This document shows, in pieces, positions 25,146 to 33,247 of a stretch of DNA of 60,945 nucleotides. How positions within the stretch are numbered: the stretch's first letter is position 1; every line of letters starts with the position of its first letter. The translations under genes were made by a program, and so were the position numbers. The DNA is from Spirochaetaceae bacterium (lineage in GTDB: Bacteria > Spirochaetota > Spirochaetia > DSM-27196 > PWMO01). Location: positions 1 to 60,945 of the forward strand of contig RECP01000090.1 in assembly GCA_007693945.1 (NCBI GenBank), in the 5' to 3' direction. The notes beneath the pieces were generated by a model. It did not search any database, was not told where the DNA came from, and was given only the letters and a program-made list of their open reading frames with translations.

Positions 25146-25194
25146 CCGTCTGCGTATAGCATTCGAGGCTATACGCAGACGGACATCCTGTCAA
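25146..25194 (-). promoter_or_regulatory. Promoter with a 15-bp inverted-repeat operator before the cysteine hydrolase gene
   Basis: On the minus strand TTGACA (25189-25194) is followed after 15 bp by TATAGC (25168-25173). A perfect inverted repeat, arms 25146-25160 and 25168-25182 with a 7-bp spacer, covers the -10 region. Such an arrangement suits a dimeric repressor. As RNA it could also fold into a strong 5' hairpin. The regulator is not identifiable here. Confidence 0.65.
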
Positions 25195-25306
25195 GAAACA
25201 GCAATACGCTGTAGTGTACCATCTCTTGTGTCAGGAGGGGAATGCCGGTGAACCCAATCACCGATTTGACGGTGCCGCTTCCGGCCGCGGGAGTACCAGA
25301 GGCCGC

Positions 25307-26479
25307 TCAACGGCAGAGTTGACCTCCAGTGTAGGGATCCCACGGGTATTCCCGGGCCAGGAGACCGTACTCTTCGCGGCCAAACGGCCCTGATGCAGCG
25401 GGATTCCGGGGTACGAGCCCTGGATCGATCCCGAATACCTCCAGGACGCGGGTGCTCGTCATGCGGCGAACCGTGTCGTGATCCATGGTTCGCCCAAGAT
25501 AATCGCACAAGCAGCGAAACGCCGGGATGCCCGGCAGTCCCGCCGCACCGTCGAGTTTGTCAGCCCAGGTGTGCGGTGCGTGATCGCTCTCGATCCAGTC
25601 CGCCTCGCCGGCCAGAACCGCAGCCAGAAGGCGTTCCCGGGCGCTCCGGTCCCTTAGGGGCGGATTCACCGTGAATCCCGATCCGCGGGCTCCCGGCAGA
25701 TCGCGTGGTCCGGGTACTGATGCGGCCGCGTACTCTGAATCAAGCAGCAGATGGTGGGGTGTCACCCCGGCGGTAACCGTGAAGGGAAGACCCGCGCGTT
25801 CTCGCGTGATGATCTCCAGTGCTTCGGGGGTGCTCACGTGACAGACGTGCAGTGTTCCCCGGAATCCCGCTGCCTCAGCCAGGGTTAGTTGAGTCTGTAC
25901 GGAAGCGATCTCCGCCAGGGGAGGGCGGCTCGCACCGTGGGTGAGCGGATCATCCGGATTCCTGATCTCGGGACGCAGGAGATCCTCCCGTTCTGCGTGA
26001 ACCGCCACTACCCCGCGGTAGCCGGCGCTTGCCAGGGTGCGCCATACGATTGACTGTGCAGCCACGGTTGTGACTCCCATATGGCCGGTGCTGTGTCCGG
26101 CGTACAGTTTGCAGCCCACCACGCGTGGAAAGAGCTCACCGTGAACGGCGGCGGCGTGCCTCACCTGGTCCGGATCTGCCGTCAGGCCCGCGTAGAGTCC
26201 ATGAAACGGCGCCGACAGGGGGCTTTGAACGCGATTGCGGGTTGCCCCGAGAATCGCGTGCTTGTGGTGAATTGCGGTTTGATCTGCGAAGGACCGTCGT
26301 GCTCGGTCGGCATCCGCGATTCTGCGGAGCACTGCGTTCCTGGCGGTCAGGGGCGGGTTGGTATTGGGCATCTCGAACAGCGCGCTGATTCCACATCGCC
26401 ACGCCACGTAGAATGCGTGGACCAGAGTCTCCTTGTCTGACTCCGTCCAGTCCCTCAGGTGCACGTGTGGATCGATCAT
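25307..26479 (-). CDS. pyrC: Dihydroorotase
   Basis: A 390-residue amidohydrolase that cyclises carbamoyl aspartate to dihydroorotate, the third step of pyrimidine synthesis. The metal-site residues are visible: H5 and H7 in DPHVHLRD, the likely carboxylated lysine K124 in GCKLYAG, H161 in AVHAERE, H214 in VCHVSTPE and the Asp in ESDHAPHTW. The ATG at 26479 overlaps the pyrDK stop (ATGA), and longer in-frame starts run into that gene. It is the last gene of the operon. Confidence 0.93.
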   Translation of the reverse strand: MIDPHVHLRDWTESDKETLVHAFYVAWRCGISALFEMPNTNPPLTARNAVLRRIADADRARRSFADQTAIHHKHAILGATRNRVQSPLSAPFHGLYAGLTADPDQVRHAAAVHGELFPRVVGCKLYAGHSTGHMGVTTVAAQSIVWRTLASAGYRGVVAVHAEREDLLRPEIRNPDDPLTHGASRPPLAEIASVQTQLTLAEAAGFRGTLHVCHVSTPEALEIITRERAGLPFTVTAGVTPHHLLLDSEYAAASVPGPRDLPGARGSGFTVNPPLRDRSARERLLAAVLAGEADWIESDHAPHTWADKLDGAAGLPGIPAFRCLCDYLGRTMDHDTVRRMTSTRVLEVFGIDPGLVPRNPAASGPFGREEYGLLAREYPWDPYTGGQLCR

Positions 26480-28254
26480 GTCCTTTCTCCGGTAAACGTG
26501 CCGTACTGGCAGGTCAGGCGGCCGTCGCGGTGGCACATCCCGCACAGCCCGACTCCGCACAGCATCTCCTCCTCCAGGGAGCATCGAATTGCCCTGAACG
26601 GGACGCCGGAACCGCTGAACTCTGCCGCGGAGGCTCTCATGAACGCGGCCGGGCCAATCACCCAGAGGGAGCCGACCCCGCCTGCCCGAACATCCGGGGA
26701 AGCCAGCGCCTCGTGGATTACGCGACCCAGCGTACCGCGATCATGAACGACCGACAGCGGGCCGTGACGCTCGATATCGGTTGCCAGGGGGATGCCGGTG
26801 ACGTCGTCGCGCAGTCCCAGCCAGATCCGGACGGGCAGACCCGCGGCGGTCAGGCGCAACGCAAGGCGCGGTGCCAGCGCGGCCCCGCTCCCGGCCGCCA
26901 GGATATACGCCGTACCCGGTGTCATCCGCGCGGCGGTCCCGGCGGCTTCGGCGTCGATGACACCCGGACCCTCGCCGTAGGGCCCGCGCACGAAGACGTA
27001 GCCGTTGGGCTCCAATGTACCCAACGCGTTTGTGAACGGTCCGCGCCGTCGGATCAGAAATGTTGCAGGGTCTGCCAGGGCGGGCGAGAACGGTTTCTCC
27101 CCAATCTCCGGCAGCCGCAGGAAGCAGCTCTGTCCCGGCTCGAAGGTGAGCGAGCCACGCAGGCCCAGTTCAAAGAGTCCGCCGCCCAGTTCCCGTCGAT
27201 GCGATACGGCGAGGCGGCGGTAGTCCATGCCGGCCTTCGGCCGGTACCGGACCCGCGAGTCGGCGCCCGGTTGTGCCATTGCCCGCAGCATTCCCGGCCA
27301 ATCCTGCTGGTGAACCAGCGCCAGGGCACTTCCCACCCCCACAACGTCCGCGCCGGCGGCGCGCATCGCCCGGGCATCCGCGGGGCGTTCGACCCCGCCC
27401 ATACCGATGATCGGTACCTGCGGACCGATCGCACGACGGATATCCCGGACGCACTCCAGGGCCCGTTCTCGGACCCAACGCCCGCTTTGACCGCCCCTGC
27501 CTTGCAGGGCAGGGTTGTTGAGGATCACGGTTCCGGTCTCGCGCTCGCGGTACTGCTCCGGTCCGACGGTGTTGATCGCGACAATCCCGGTGGCGCCGGC
27601 GGCAACGGCGCGCTGCGCAATTGCTCCGATATGGCTCGTGTTCGGGGTGAGCTTGGCGAAAACCGGAGTGGCCCCGGCGGCGTCGACCGCGGCGCGGGTG
27701 CAGCGCGCTACCAGCACCGGATCGCAGCCGATCGCTGCCCCATATCCGCCGCCGGCGTGGGGGCAACTGAGGTTGAGCTCCAGCAGATCGGCCAGTGGTG
27801 CCAGTTCCCGCGCGAGCACGCGGAACTCCGCTTCGTCACGGCCGGCGATAGAGACGTTCAAAAGCAAGGCCGGCTGGGTGCCGTCCCGTACAGCGGCGGT
27901 GACAACGGTGTCGATGCCGCTCTCAGTGATCGCCGGGCGCAGTTCACTCCAGCGGGAGCGCAGTTCGGTCAGCTCGCTTCGCGCGACCGCCAGTCCGGGA
28001 TTCCGGAGTCCCACGGCGTTGCCGAAACTGCCCGGTTGCGGTTCGGTGATGACCGGTTCCCGGTTTCCACAGTTGGGTTCGACCTGAAACGACTTGGTTG
28101 TTATGACCGTCACCATCGTCTCGCGCGCAAACCACTCGATCATGCCGGGATTGGTAGTGGCTATCCCGCTGACTGTGGCCAGCAGCACTGCGGTATCCCG
28201 GCGCAGGTGCGAACCCTGCATGGTTTCGATGCAGTCCATTGCGCGGTGGGTCAT
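26476..28254 (-). CDS. pyrDK: Fused dihydroorotate dehydrogenase (PyrD) and its electron transfer subunit (PyrK)
   Basis: A 592-residue fusion. Residues about 1-330 are a class 1B dihydroorotate dehydrogenase: K54 in TTKSFQVEP, the active-site C164 in LNLSCPH, and the FMN-phosphate region GMGGVERPADA. The remainder is PyrK: an FAD-binding barrel with KPFSPA (Lys where Arg is usual), an NAD-binding part, and a [2Fe-2S] motif C566-x4-C571-x2-C574-x7-C582. In most bacteria these are separate genes forming a heterotetramer that passes electrons to NAD+. The final cysteine spacing is shorter than the roughly 11-14 residues of typical PyrK. It overlaps pyrF and pyrC by 4 bp each. Confidence 0.9.
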   Translation of the reverse strand: MTHRAMDCIETMQGSHLRRDTAVLLATVSGIATTNPGMIEWFARETMVTVITTKSFQVEPNCGNREPVITEPQPGSFGNAVGLRNPGLAVARSELTELRSRWSELRPAITESGIDTVVTAAVRDGTQPALLLNVSIAGRDEAEFRVLARELAPLADLLELNLSCPHAGGGYGAAIGCDPVLVARCTRAAVDAAGATPVFAKLTPNTSHIGAIAQRAVAAGATGIVAINTVGPEQYRERETGTVILNNPALQGRGGQSGRWVRERALECVRDIRRAIGPQVPIIGMGGVERPADARAMRAAGADVVGVGSALALVHQQDWPGMLRAMAQPGADSRVRYRPKAGMDYRRLAVSHRRELGGGLFELGLRGSLTFEPGQSCFLRLPEIGEKPFSPALADPATFLIRRRGPFTNALGTLEPNGYVFVRGPYGEGPGVIDAEAAGTAARMTPGTAYILAAGSGAALAPRLALRLTAAGLPVRIWLGLRDDVTGIPLATDIERHGPLSVVHDRGTLGRVIHEALASPDVRAGGVGSLWVIGPAAFMRASAAEFSGSGVPFRAIRCSLEEEMLCGVGLCGMCHRDGRLTCQYGTFTGERT

Positions 28255-29180
28255 CGGTGTGGCCTGCGGCGGTGCGGCGCAATTCTGGTTGACTCGTAAG
28301 CGTCTATCACCGCGTCCTGCACTGCCCGGCGCCAGTCAGGCGGTGCTTTCCCATCCTGCAGCCACGGAAAGAGCGTCCCGCTGGAGATGTTGATTCTCAC
28401 CAGTTCCATGGGGTAGCGGGCGTCCCGCAGGACCGCCATAACATCTGCGGCAGTACCGCCCTGATATCCCGCACCGGGCACAAGGATAGGTACCGCTGCC
28501 TTGTGCAGTGCCACGGCTACATCGGCCAGTTCGGCCGGTGCCGTGGCGCCAACCACAATCCCTGTACCGGGGTAAGCCGGGGAAAGATCCCGTACCAATT
28601 GGACGACGTGCCGGTACAGGGGCTGCTGCGGTGCGGGCCGGTTCTGGAAGCGTTCGGCGCCGGGGTTGCTCGTGCGTGCCAGAATGTAGACGCCGCCTTC
28701 CGGCGCGGCTTCCATAAACGGCCGTACCGAATCGTCCCCCATCCAGGGTGAGACCGTAACCGCGTCGGCAGCCCAGCAGGAGAACGCTTCCACGGCGTAG
28801 TTCCGGCTGGACCGCGCGATATCGCCGCGCTTGCTGTCAAGGATAACCGGAACGCCGGGCATCCGTGTGCGCACGGTGTGCATCACCTTGGCCAGCGCCA
28901 TCGACCCTGAGAAACGTTGCGCCGCAGAGAGCTCAACCTGCAGCGGCCGGTCGCACGCTGAGAAGTAGCCGATGTTCGGTTTGAACGCCGCCGGACGCAA
29001 GGCGCGTTCTTCCAGCGCGTCCAGGGCGGTTTGCACAAGGCTGTCGATGCCGGAAACGTCCAGAACCGTGCCGGTGGGGCGCAGTTCCGCGGGAAAGAGC
29101 TCCAGAATCGGGTCGATCCCCAGGCAGAACAGCGAGCCCGCCTCCGCGGCGCTGTGTGTCAACTTTGTCCGGTAATTCAT
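28251..29180 (-). CDS. pyrF: Orotidine-5'-phosphate decarboxylase, type 2
   Basis: A 309-residue enzyme that decarboxylates OMP to UMP, the final step of the pathway. The catalytic D-x-K-x-x-D motif is D115-K117-D120 in LDSKRGDIA. CLGIDP near the start and FKPNIGYF at 66-73 are typical of the longer type 2 (bacterial/mycobacterial) form. The ATG at 29180 overlaps the pyrE stop as ATGA, so it was chosen over an upstream in-frame start. The stop overlaps pyrDK. Confidence 0.93.
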   Translation of the reverse strand: MNYRTKLTHSAAEAGSLFCLGIDPILELFPAELRPTGTVLDVSGIDSLVQTALDALEERALRPAAFKPNIGYFSACDRPLQVELSAAQRFSGSMALAKVMHTVRTRMPGVPVILDSKRGDIARSSRNYAVEAFSCWAADAVTVSPWMGDDSVRPFMEAAPEGGVYILARTSNPGAERFQNRPAPQQPLYRHVVQLVRDLSPAYPGTGIVVGATAPAELADVAVALHKAAVPILVPGAGYQGGTAADVMAVLRDARYPMELVRINISSGTLFPWLQDGKAPPDWRRAVQDAVIDAYESTRIAPHRRRPHR

Positions 29181-29905
29181 GATCGCCCCGCCGCGGTACC
29201 CCAACCGAAAGGATCTGTGCACCACTGCCGTATCATCCGGATCTCCTCGTCGTCGAGAATTCCCCGGATGGTTGCCTCACGCAGCAGCAGATCGAGCGTG
29301 AACACCGCCGCAGGCCGGCACGCAACCGGTCCGGGCAGCTTCGCAAAAGTCTCCCGTTCGGCATCAAACCCGTAACTGAACGATGCCAGGCAGAGCGGCA
29401 CCTCCGCACCGGCCTCGATCAGCGCGGTTGCCGCAGCGGCTGCGCTTCCTCCGGTGGAAAGGAGGTCATCCACGAGGAGGATGCGTTTTCCCGCGAGCGA
29501 ATCCTCGTCCGGAGCTAGCCCCTCGATCCGTCGCAGCAGCCCATGATCCTTCGCGCCGGAGCGGACGTAGAAGAACTCCGTTCCGAGCGCTTCCGCCAGC
29601 AGTACCGCCGGTGCTATTCCGGCGGTGGCGGTGCCCGCGACCGCGTGCCAGTGTCCGCACTGTGCGTCACCGTACTCCCCGGCAAGCTGCGCGAGCATGC
29701 CGGACCGTACGAGCTCGCGGCCGCGGGGTGTACGCAGAATCAGCCGATTGTCCGTGTAGACCGGCATATAGTATCCCGACGCCCAGAGTACCGGCTTTCG
29801 CGGTGTCAGGCGAAACGCCCCCGTATCCAGGGCAAACCGCGCAAGTTCTGTCGCGACCGAGTCGCGTGCAATAGCGGATCCGCCTGTGGCAGACGTGTTC
29901 ATCAT
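29177..29905 (-). CDS. pyrE: Orotate phosphoribosyltransferase
   Basis: A 242-residue type I phosphoribosyltransferase that joins orotate and PRPP to make OMP. The PRPP loop is ILLVDDLLSTGGS (residues 142-154), and the orotate-side sequence VLWASGYYMPVYTDNR lies at 39-54. FFYVRSGAKDHG matches the F-x-x-R-x-x-x-K-x-x-G flexible loop. The start is one of two tandem ATG codons, and the first overlaps the pyrBI stop. It is somewhat longer than usual at both ends. Confidence 0.92.
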   Translation of the reverse strand: MMNTSATGGSAIARDSVATELARFALDTGAFRLTPRKPVLWASGYYMPVYTDNRLILRTPRGRELVRSGMLAQLAGEYGDAQCGHWHAVAGTATAGIAPAVLLAEALGTEFFYVRSGAKDHGLLRRIEGLAPDEDSLAGKRILLVDDLLSTGGSAAAAATALIEAGAEVPLCLASFSYGFDAERETFAKLPGPVACRPAAVFTLDLLLREATIRGILDDEEIRMIRQWCTDPFGWGTAAGRS

Positions 29906-31563
29906 CGCCAGACCTCCGTGAACTCATGTTTGCGGCTGCAGTACGCGCAGACGTAGTGACCGTCCCGGCTGCGGATGAAGCGCGGGAGTGTTTGCTCCCC
30001 GTTATCCGGGTGTGTGATACAGGCATCGTTGCGGCAGATAAGTTCCGGCAGTTTCTCGATGTGTTGCGGATGACCGAGGCGAAACTTGCGATACACCGCT
30101 CCGTCGCGGATCACGTTGACCGTTGCGCCGGGGACAACCGCCGCCAGCTTCCGGACGGCGTACTCGTCCAGACCGGGATGTCCCGGTCGAAAGAGCAGCC
30201 CCTTGCAGTGTCCGTTGCTGCCGGTGCTGACCCATTCTCCTCCCCGCCCGTGGAGACCCATTACCGAAATCAGCGTGGCGAGGTGGCTGCGGATCTTCTC
30301 CGGCGGCGCGGCGGTGAAGATGTGGTCAATTACGAGTCCATCCCGGATCGGCCTGATTCCCTCCGAGTAGCGCTGTTCTTGCGGTGAGGTCTGGTCGGCG
30401 CTGCCGCGGAGCCCGGCTTCGTTGGTAACGTCCCGGACAAAATCTTCATCCTCCACCTGCTGCGGTCCCAGCGGCCCGCGGTAGTCATCACCGATGCGGC
30501 CCGCAAGCATCGCCAGGAGCACCATTCGAATGTACCAGCCGTTGGCGCTCTGTCGTTCCCACCCGTTCAGAGGCGTGTCGTCCAGCGAGACCGGTATCGT
30601 CGGGTGTTCCCGGTGCCGGGGCAGGGGATGATAGAAGATCGTATCCCGCGCAAGGCGCTCGATGTCGGCGGGATCAAACGTGATCGCCGCCCTCAGTTCG
30701 GCGGCGCGCCGCAGGACCCGCTCGCCCATGCGTTCCAGTTGTGGCCGCGTGAAATACCACAGCCGGGCGATCTCTGTGCTGTCTTCGGGGCGTTGGCCGT
30801 GCCGCAGGTATTGCTCGATCGATCCGAACTCCCGCACGGTAAATCCCTGCAACTGCATCTCCTCCACGTAAGACCGAGGCATGCTCAGTTCCGGCGGGGA
30901 AACGAGGTCTACAGTAACTTTGTGAAAGAGTCCCAGTCCGTGTACCTTCGAGTGTACCGTTCGGCCGTGGTAGAGGTCTCCTACGAGGGCCAGATGTATT
31001 TCCCGGTCGTCCCAGTCGAGATCCTCCAGAAACGTGAACTCGTCGAGCAGTTCCTGCGTTGGGTGTTCGTGCCGCCCGTCGCCGGCGTTTATGAACGAGA
31101 TTCCCCCGGCCAGATTGTGGCGCCGGCCGTACTGTTGCGTCTTTTCCGCCAGGTAGCGGCATACGCCTTCCAGTTTGCTGCGGATGACGAACATCCGGTT
31201 GTCGTAGCCGATCAGGTTGGCAAAGGTGTCGGCGTAGCTCTCGGACTTGTTGAAGCTGCTCGAAGCCGTGTTGAGTTCAGAGAACTTCAGGCGGTGAAAG
31301 TGAGCAGCGTTCTTGAAAGACTCCCGTGTGCGGGTACTGTCCTCCAGGAACACCTCGTAGATTCCGAAGTCCGGATCGTCGATCCGGAACGAATCCAGCG
31401 TCCGGCGGTCACCGCGGAGGTGCGCTTGTTTCAGCTCCCGGGTCCGCCGATAGAGATACAGCCTCTCCTCCCGGTTCAGGTCGTTGATCACCGCCAGGGT
31501 GCGGCCCCGGAAGGGGTGTGCCTCGATCGCGACAGGCGGGCGAGCGTATAGGGTTTCCGTCAT
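29902..31563 (-). CDS. pyrBI: Aspartate carbamoyltransferase, fused catalytic (PyrB) and regulatory (PyrI) chains
   Basis: A 553-residue fusion. Residues about 1-395 are the catalytic chain with the carbamoyl-phosphate motif STRTR (76-80). Residues about 400-553 are the regulatory chain, with a nucleotide-binding part and a zinc site C510, C515, C539, C542 whose spacing equals that of E. coli PyrI. It makes carbamoyl aspartate, the committed step, and should respond to CTP/ATP. Such PyrB-PyrI fusions are known, for example in Thermotoga. It leads the pyr operon. Its ATG is part of TAATG, overlapping the stop of a leader ORF, and GGAGG precedes it. A transcription attenuator lies just upstream. 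Confidence 0.93.
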   Translation of the reverse strand: MTETLYARPPVAIEAHPFRGRTLAVINDLNREERLYLYRRTRELKQAHLRGDRRTLDSFRIDDPDFGIYEVFLEDSTRTRESFKNAAHFHRLKFSELNTASSSFNKSESYADTFANLIGYDNRMFVIRSKLEGVCRYLAEKTQQYGRRHNLAGGISFINAGDGRHEHPTQELLDEFTFLEDLDWDDREIHLALVGDLYHGRTVHSKVHGLGLFHKVTVDLVSPPELSMPRSYVEEMQLQGFTVREFGSIEQYLRHGQRPEDSTEIARLWYFTRPQLERMGERVLRRAAELRAAITFDPADIERLARDTIFYHPLPRHREHPTIPVSLDDTPLNGWERQSANGWYIRMVLLAMLAGRIGDDYRGPLGPQQVEDEDFVRDVTNEAGLRGSADQTSPQEQRYSEGIRPIRDGLVIDHIFTAAPPEKIRSHLATLISVMGLHGRGGEWVSTGSNGHCKGLLFRPGHPGLDEYAVRKLAAVVPGATVNVIRDGAVYRKFRLGHPQHIEKLPELICRNDACITHPDNGEQTLPRFIRSRDGHYVCAYCSRKHEFTEVWR

Positions 31564-31766
31564 TACGGGCCTCCTTGTTCAGGTGTGGACAAAAAAAAGG
31601 CACCGGAAAAACCGGTGCCTGTCTCAATACCAATACGGGTTATGTCGGGGAACGGGACCGTCCCGGGCTCGCGCCGGGGAACTACTGTTCCGGGTGATTT
31701 GGCCGTAGCGGCCGGCAGGGTATCCTTTGTCAGGATGATGGCGGAACGCGTTCCGGAAACTCGCAT
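31563..31766 (-). CDS. Candidate pyrL-like leader peptide of the pyr operon
   Basis: A 67-codon frame begins 12 bp after the -10 element, runs through the attenuator hairpin and its T-run, and ends with TAA overlapping the pyrBI ATG. This layout matches the principle of E. coli pyrL, where ribosomes following polymerase closely prevent the terminator from forming when UTP is scarce. The peptide (MRVSGTRSAI... ending PEQGGP) has no recognisable domain. No Shine-Dalgarno sequence precedes its ATG, so translation from a near-leaderless transcript would be needed. It could still be a chance frame. Confidence 0.45.
   Translation of the reverse strand: MRVSGTRSAIILTKDTLPAATAKSPGTVVPRREPGTVPFPDITRIGIETGTGFSGAFFLSTPEQGGP
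31591..31620 (-). terminator. Intrinsic transcription attenuator of the pyr operon
   Basis: On the minus strand a 9-bp GC-rich stem (AGGCACCGG / CCGGTGCCT, arms at 31612-31620 and 31598-31606) with a 5-nt U loop is followed by a run of eight T. It is a textbook intrinsic terminator, 28 bp before the pyrBI start and about 150 bp after the promoter, so it acts as an attenuator and not an operon end. Confidence 0.9.
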
Positions 31767-31777
31767 GAATTGGCGGC

Positions 31778-31806
31778 AGCGTACGAGGTAGACAGAATAT
31801 TGTCAA
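31778..31806 (-). promoter_or_regulatory. Sigma70-type promoter of the pyr operon
   Basis: Minus strand TTGACA (31801-31806), 17-bp spacer, TACGCT (31778-31783). Transcription would begin near 31771 and give a leader of about 210 nt containing the attenuator. The left end of the IS element lies only about 10 bp upstream of the -35 box. Confidence 0.75.
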
Positions 31807-31816
31807 GTGCACGCGT

Positions 31817-31872
31817 TGACTCATCAAAAATCTTACCCAAAGGAAACCATGCCTCATCTAAAAATCTTACCG
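31817..31872. repeat. IS left end: two tandem terminal-repeat copies
   Basis: Copies at 31817-31838 (TGACTCATC followed by AAAAATCTTACCC) and 31850-31872 (TGCCTCATCT followed by AAAAATCTTACCG) are offset by 33 bp. Two transposase-binding sites per end fit elements that load more than one transposase on an end. Confidence 0.8.
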
Positions 31873-31881
31873 TGAGCAATA

Positions 31882-31906
31882 CTCCTCTCAATCGATTTGA
31901 GAGGAG
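31882..31906 (+). promoter_or_regulatory. Hairpin hiding the transposase ribosome binding site
   Basis: A perfect 10-bp inverted repeat (arms 31882-31891 and 31897-31906, loop 5 nt) has the Shine-Dalgarno GAGGAG in its 3' arm, 5 bp before the ATG at 31912. Folding would block translation from read-through transcripts, a known IS strategy to limit transposase expression. Confidence 0.75.
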
Positions 31907-31911
31907 CGCAC

Positions 31912-33174
31912 ATGGGGCTAACGATGCGGGAAAAGAAAGCGCTGACCAATGAAATTGCCGTGCGATATCGAGCAGAATCAAAGAACGGGAAGCAGGCAAT
32001 TCTCGACGAGTTCTGCCGATCCACCGGCTATCATCGCAAGTATGCGATGCATCTATTGAATACCTGGGGGAAAAAGAAAATCCACGTTGTGGACGGTAAA
32101 CTGGTTGAGTTCGTCGTCGGTAAACCCCGGAAGCGGAAGAAACGTACTCGGGAGTGTGTCTATGATGAGGCGCTTCAAGACTCGTTACGGAAACTCTGGG
32201 AGCTCTTCGACTATCAATGCGGGAAGCGGTTGGTGGTCTTGATACGGGCAAACATGGAGGTGCTGAAGGCAGAACCAGAGTTTGAAATCGACGAAGAAAT
32301 TGCCGTAAAACTCTGTAGCATCAGCGCATCCACCGTGGACCGGCTGCTCAAGTCGGAACGGCGAAAGCTGGAGCTCAAGGGCAGAAGCCACACCAGGCAC
32401 GGACCGCTGCTGAAACACCAAATACCGATACGAACCCATTTTACGTGGGATGAGCGTCTTCCTGGATATTTTGAGCTGGATACGGTCCACCACGACGGCG
32501 GAAGCGCCTCAGGAGAGTACTGTGCGACTCTGACAGCCACCGACGTCTTCTCCGGATGGACCGAACTCCGTCCACTGCGAAACCGCGCTCACCGTTGGGT
32601 AAAGGAGCGGGTTATCGAGATCCGCTCTGAACTGCCGTTTTCCTTGTTAGGGGTGGATAGTGACAACGGAGGTGAGTTCATTAACAAGGCGCTGCTGAAT
32701 TACTGCAACGACACCGGTATTACCTTTACTCGCGGACGTCCATACCGGAAGAACGATAACTGTTTTGTCGAGCAAAAAAATGACATCGCCGTCAGACGGA
32801 CGGTCGGCTACTACCGCTTCGACACCGATGCGGAATACGAAGCGCTTCAGGACGTCTATACACATCTCTGCCCGCTCTTGAATTACTTCTATGCTTCGGC
32901 GAAGCTTGTCGAGAAGATCCGAATCGGTCCGCGCGTGAAGAAGGTTTATGAGACACCCAAACCACCGTACCAGCGGCTGCTCGATTCTCCGCTTGTCTCC
33001 GACGATGTCAAGAATGAGCTGCGCCGCCGGGTACGAGGAATCCATATCGTCAAACAGAAACGTCTGGTTGACCAAGCCATCACGAAACTACTTCGAATTC
33101 GCCAGGACAAGAACCAACTGGAACTACCAATTCCATGTTCTTCCACTACTACCTCGGGTAAGATTTTTACGTGA
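31912..33174 (+). CDS. IS transposase, integrase catalytic (rve) domain
   Basis: A 420-residue DDE transposase. The basic N-terminal half contains KRKKR at 74-78 and a helix-turn-helix-like region. The catalytic core has D190 (FELDTVHHDGG), D251 (VDSDNGGEF) and E287 (FVEQKN), and D251 to E287 keeps the D-35-E spacing. The ATG at 31912 is preferred over a TTG five codons upstream because of the GAGGAG placement. The stop lies inside the inner right-end repeat. The frame is complete with the catalytic triad, so the element is probably active or recently active. Confidence 0.9.
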   Translation: MGLTMREKKALTNEIAVRYRAESKNGKQAILDEFCRSTGYHRKYAMHLLNTWGKKKIHVVDGKLVEFVVGKPRKRKKRTRECVYDEALQDSLRKLWELFDYQCGKRLVVLIRANMEVLKAEPEFEIDEEIAVKLCSISASTVDRLLKSERRKLELKGRSHTRHGPLLKHQIPIRTHFTWDERLPGYFELDTVHHDGGSASGEYCATLTATDVFSGWTELRPLRNRAHRWVKERVIEIRSELPFSLLGVDSDNGGEFINKALLNYCNDTGITFTRGRPYRKNDNCFVEQKNDIAVRRTVGYYRFDTDAEYEALQDVYTHLCPLLNYFYASAKLVEKIRIGPRVKKVYETPKPPYQRLLDSPLVSDDVKNELRRRVRGIHIVKQKRLVDQAITKLLRIRQDKNQLELPIPCSSTTTSGKIFT

Positions 33175-33212
33175 GGCACGCTCATCCAATGGTAAGATTT
33201 TTAGATGAGGCA
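33156..33212. repeat. IS right end: two tandem terminal-repeat copies
   Basis: Copies at 33156-33178 and 33191-33212 are inverted relative to the left end. The outer copy is the exact reverse complement of the inner left copy. The transposase stop codon falls within the inner copy. Confidence 0.8.
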
Positions 33213-33247
33213 ATACGCACCTATCCTGACAAGGTGAAAGGTACACT

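Larger units (their letters stand above)
31817..33212 (+). mobile_element. Insertion sequence, about 1.4 kb, DDE (rve-type) transposase, doubled end repeats
   Basis: The element is bounded by two related 22-23 bp repeats at each end in inverted orientation. On the left they are at 31817-31838 and 31850-31872, and on the right at 33156-33178 and 33191-33212. The inner left and outer right copies are perfect inverted repeats over 22 bp (core AAAAATCTTACC). One transposase gene fills the interior. I could not find a convincing target duplication. The exact outer limits are therefore taken from the outermost repeats. It sits between the pyr promoter and the TRAP permease gene. The IS family (IS21, IS481 or another rve-type group) cannot be fixed without a database. 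Confidence 0.85.

Noticed and set aside
26413-28299. A 628-codon open frame on the plus strand
   Set aside because: It is antisense to pyrDK and pyrC, whose active-site and Fe-S residues are clear. The product is low-complexity and unlike any known protein.
31801-33230. A target-site duplication for the IS at 31817-33212
   Set aside because: ACGC occurs near both ends but not immediately next to the repeats or at equal distance, so it was not called.
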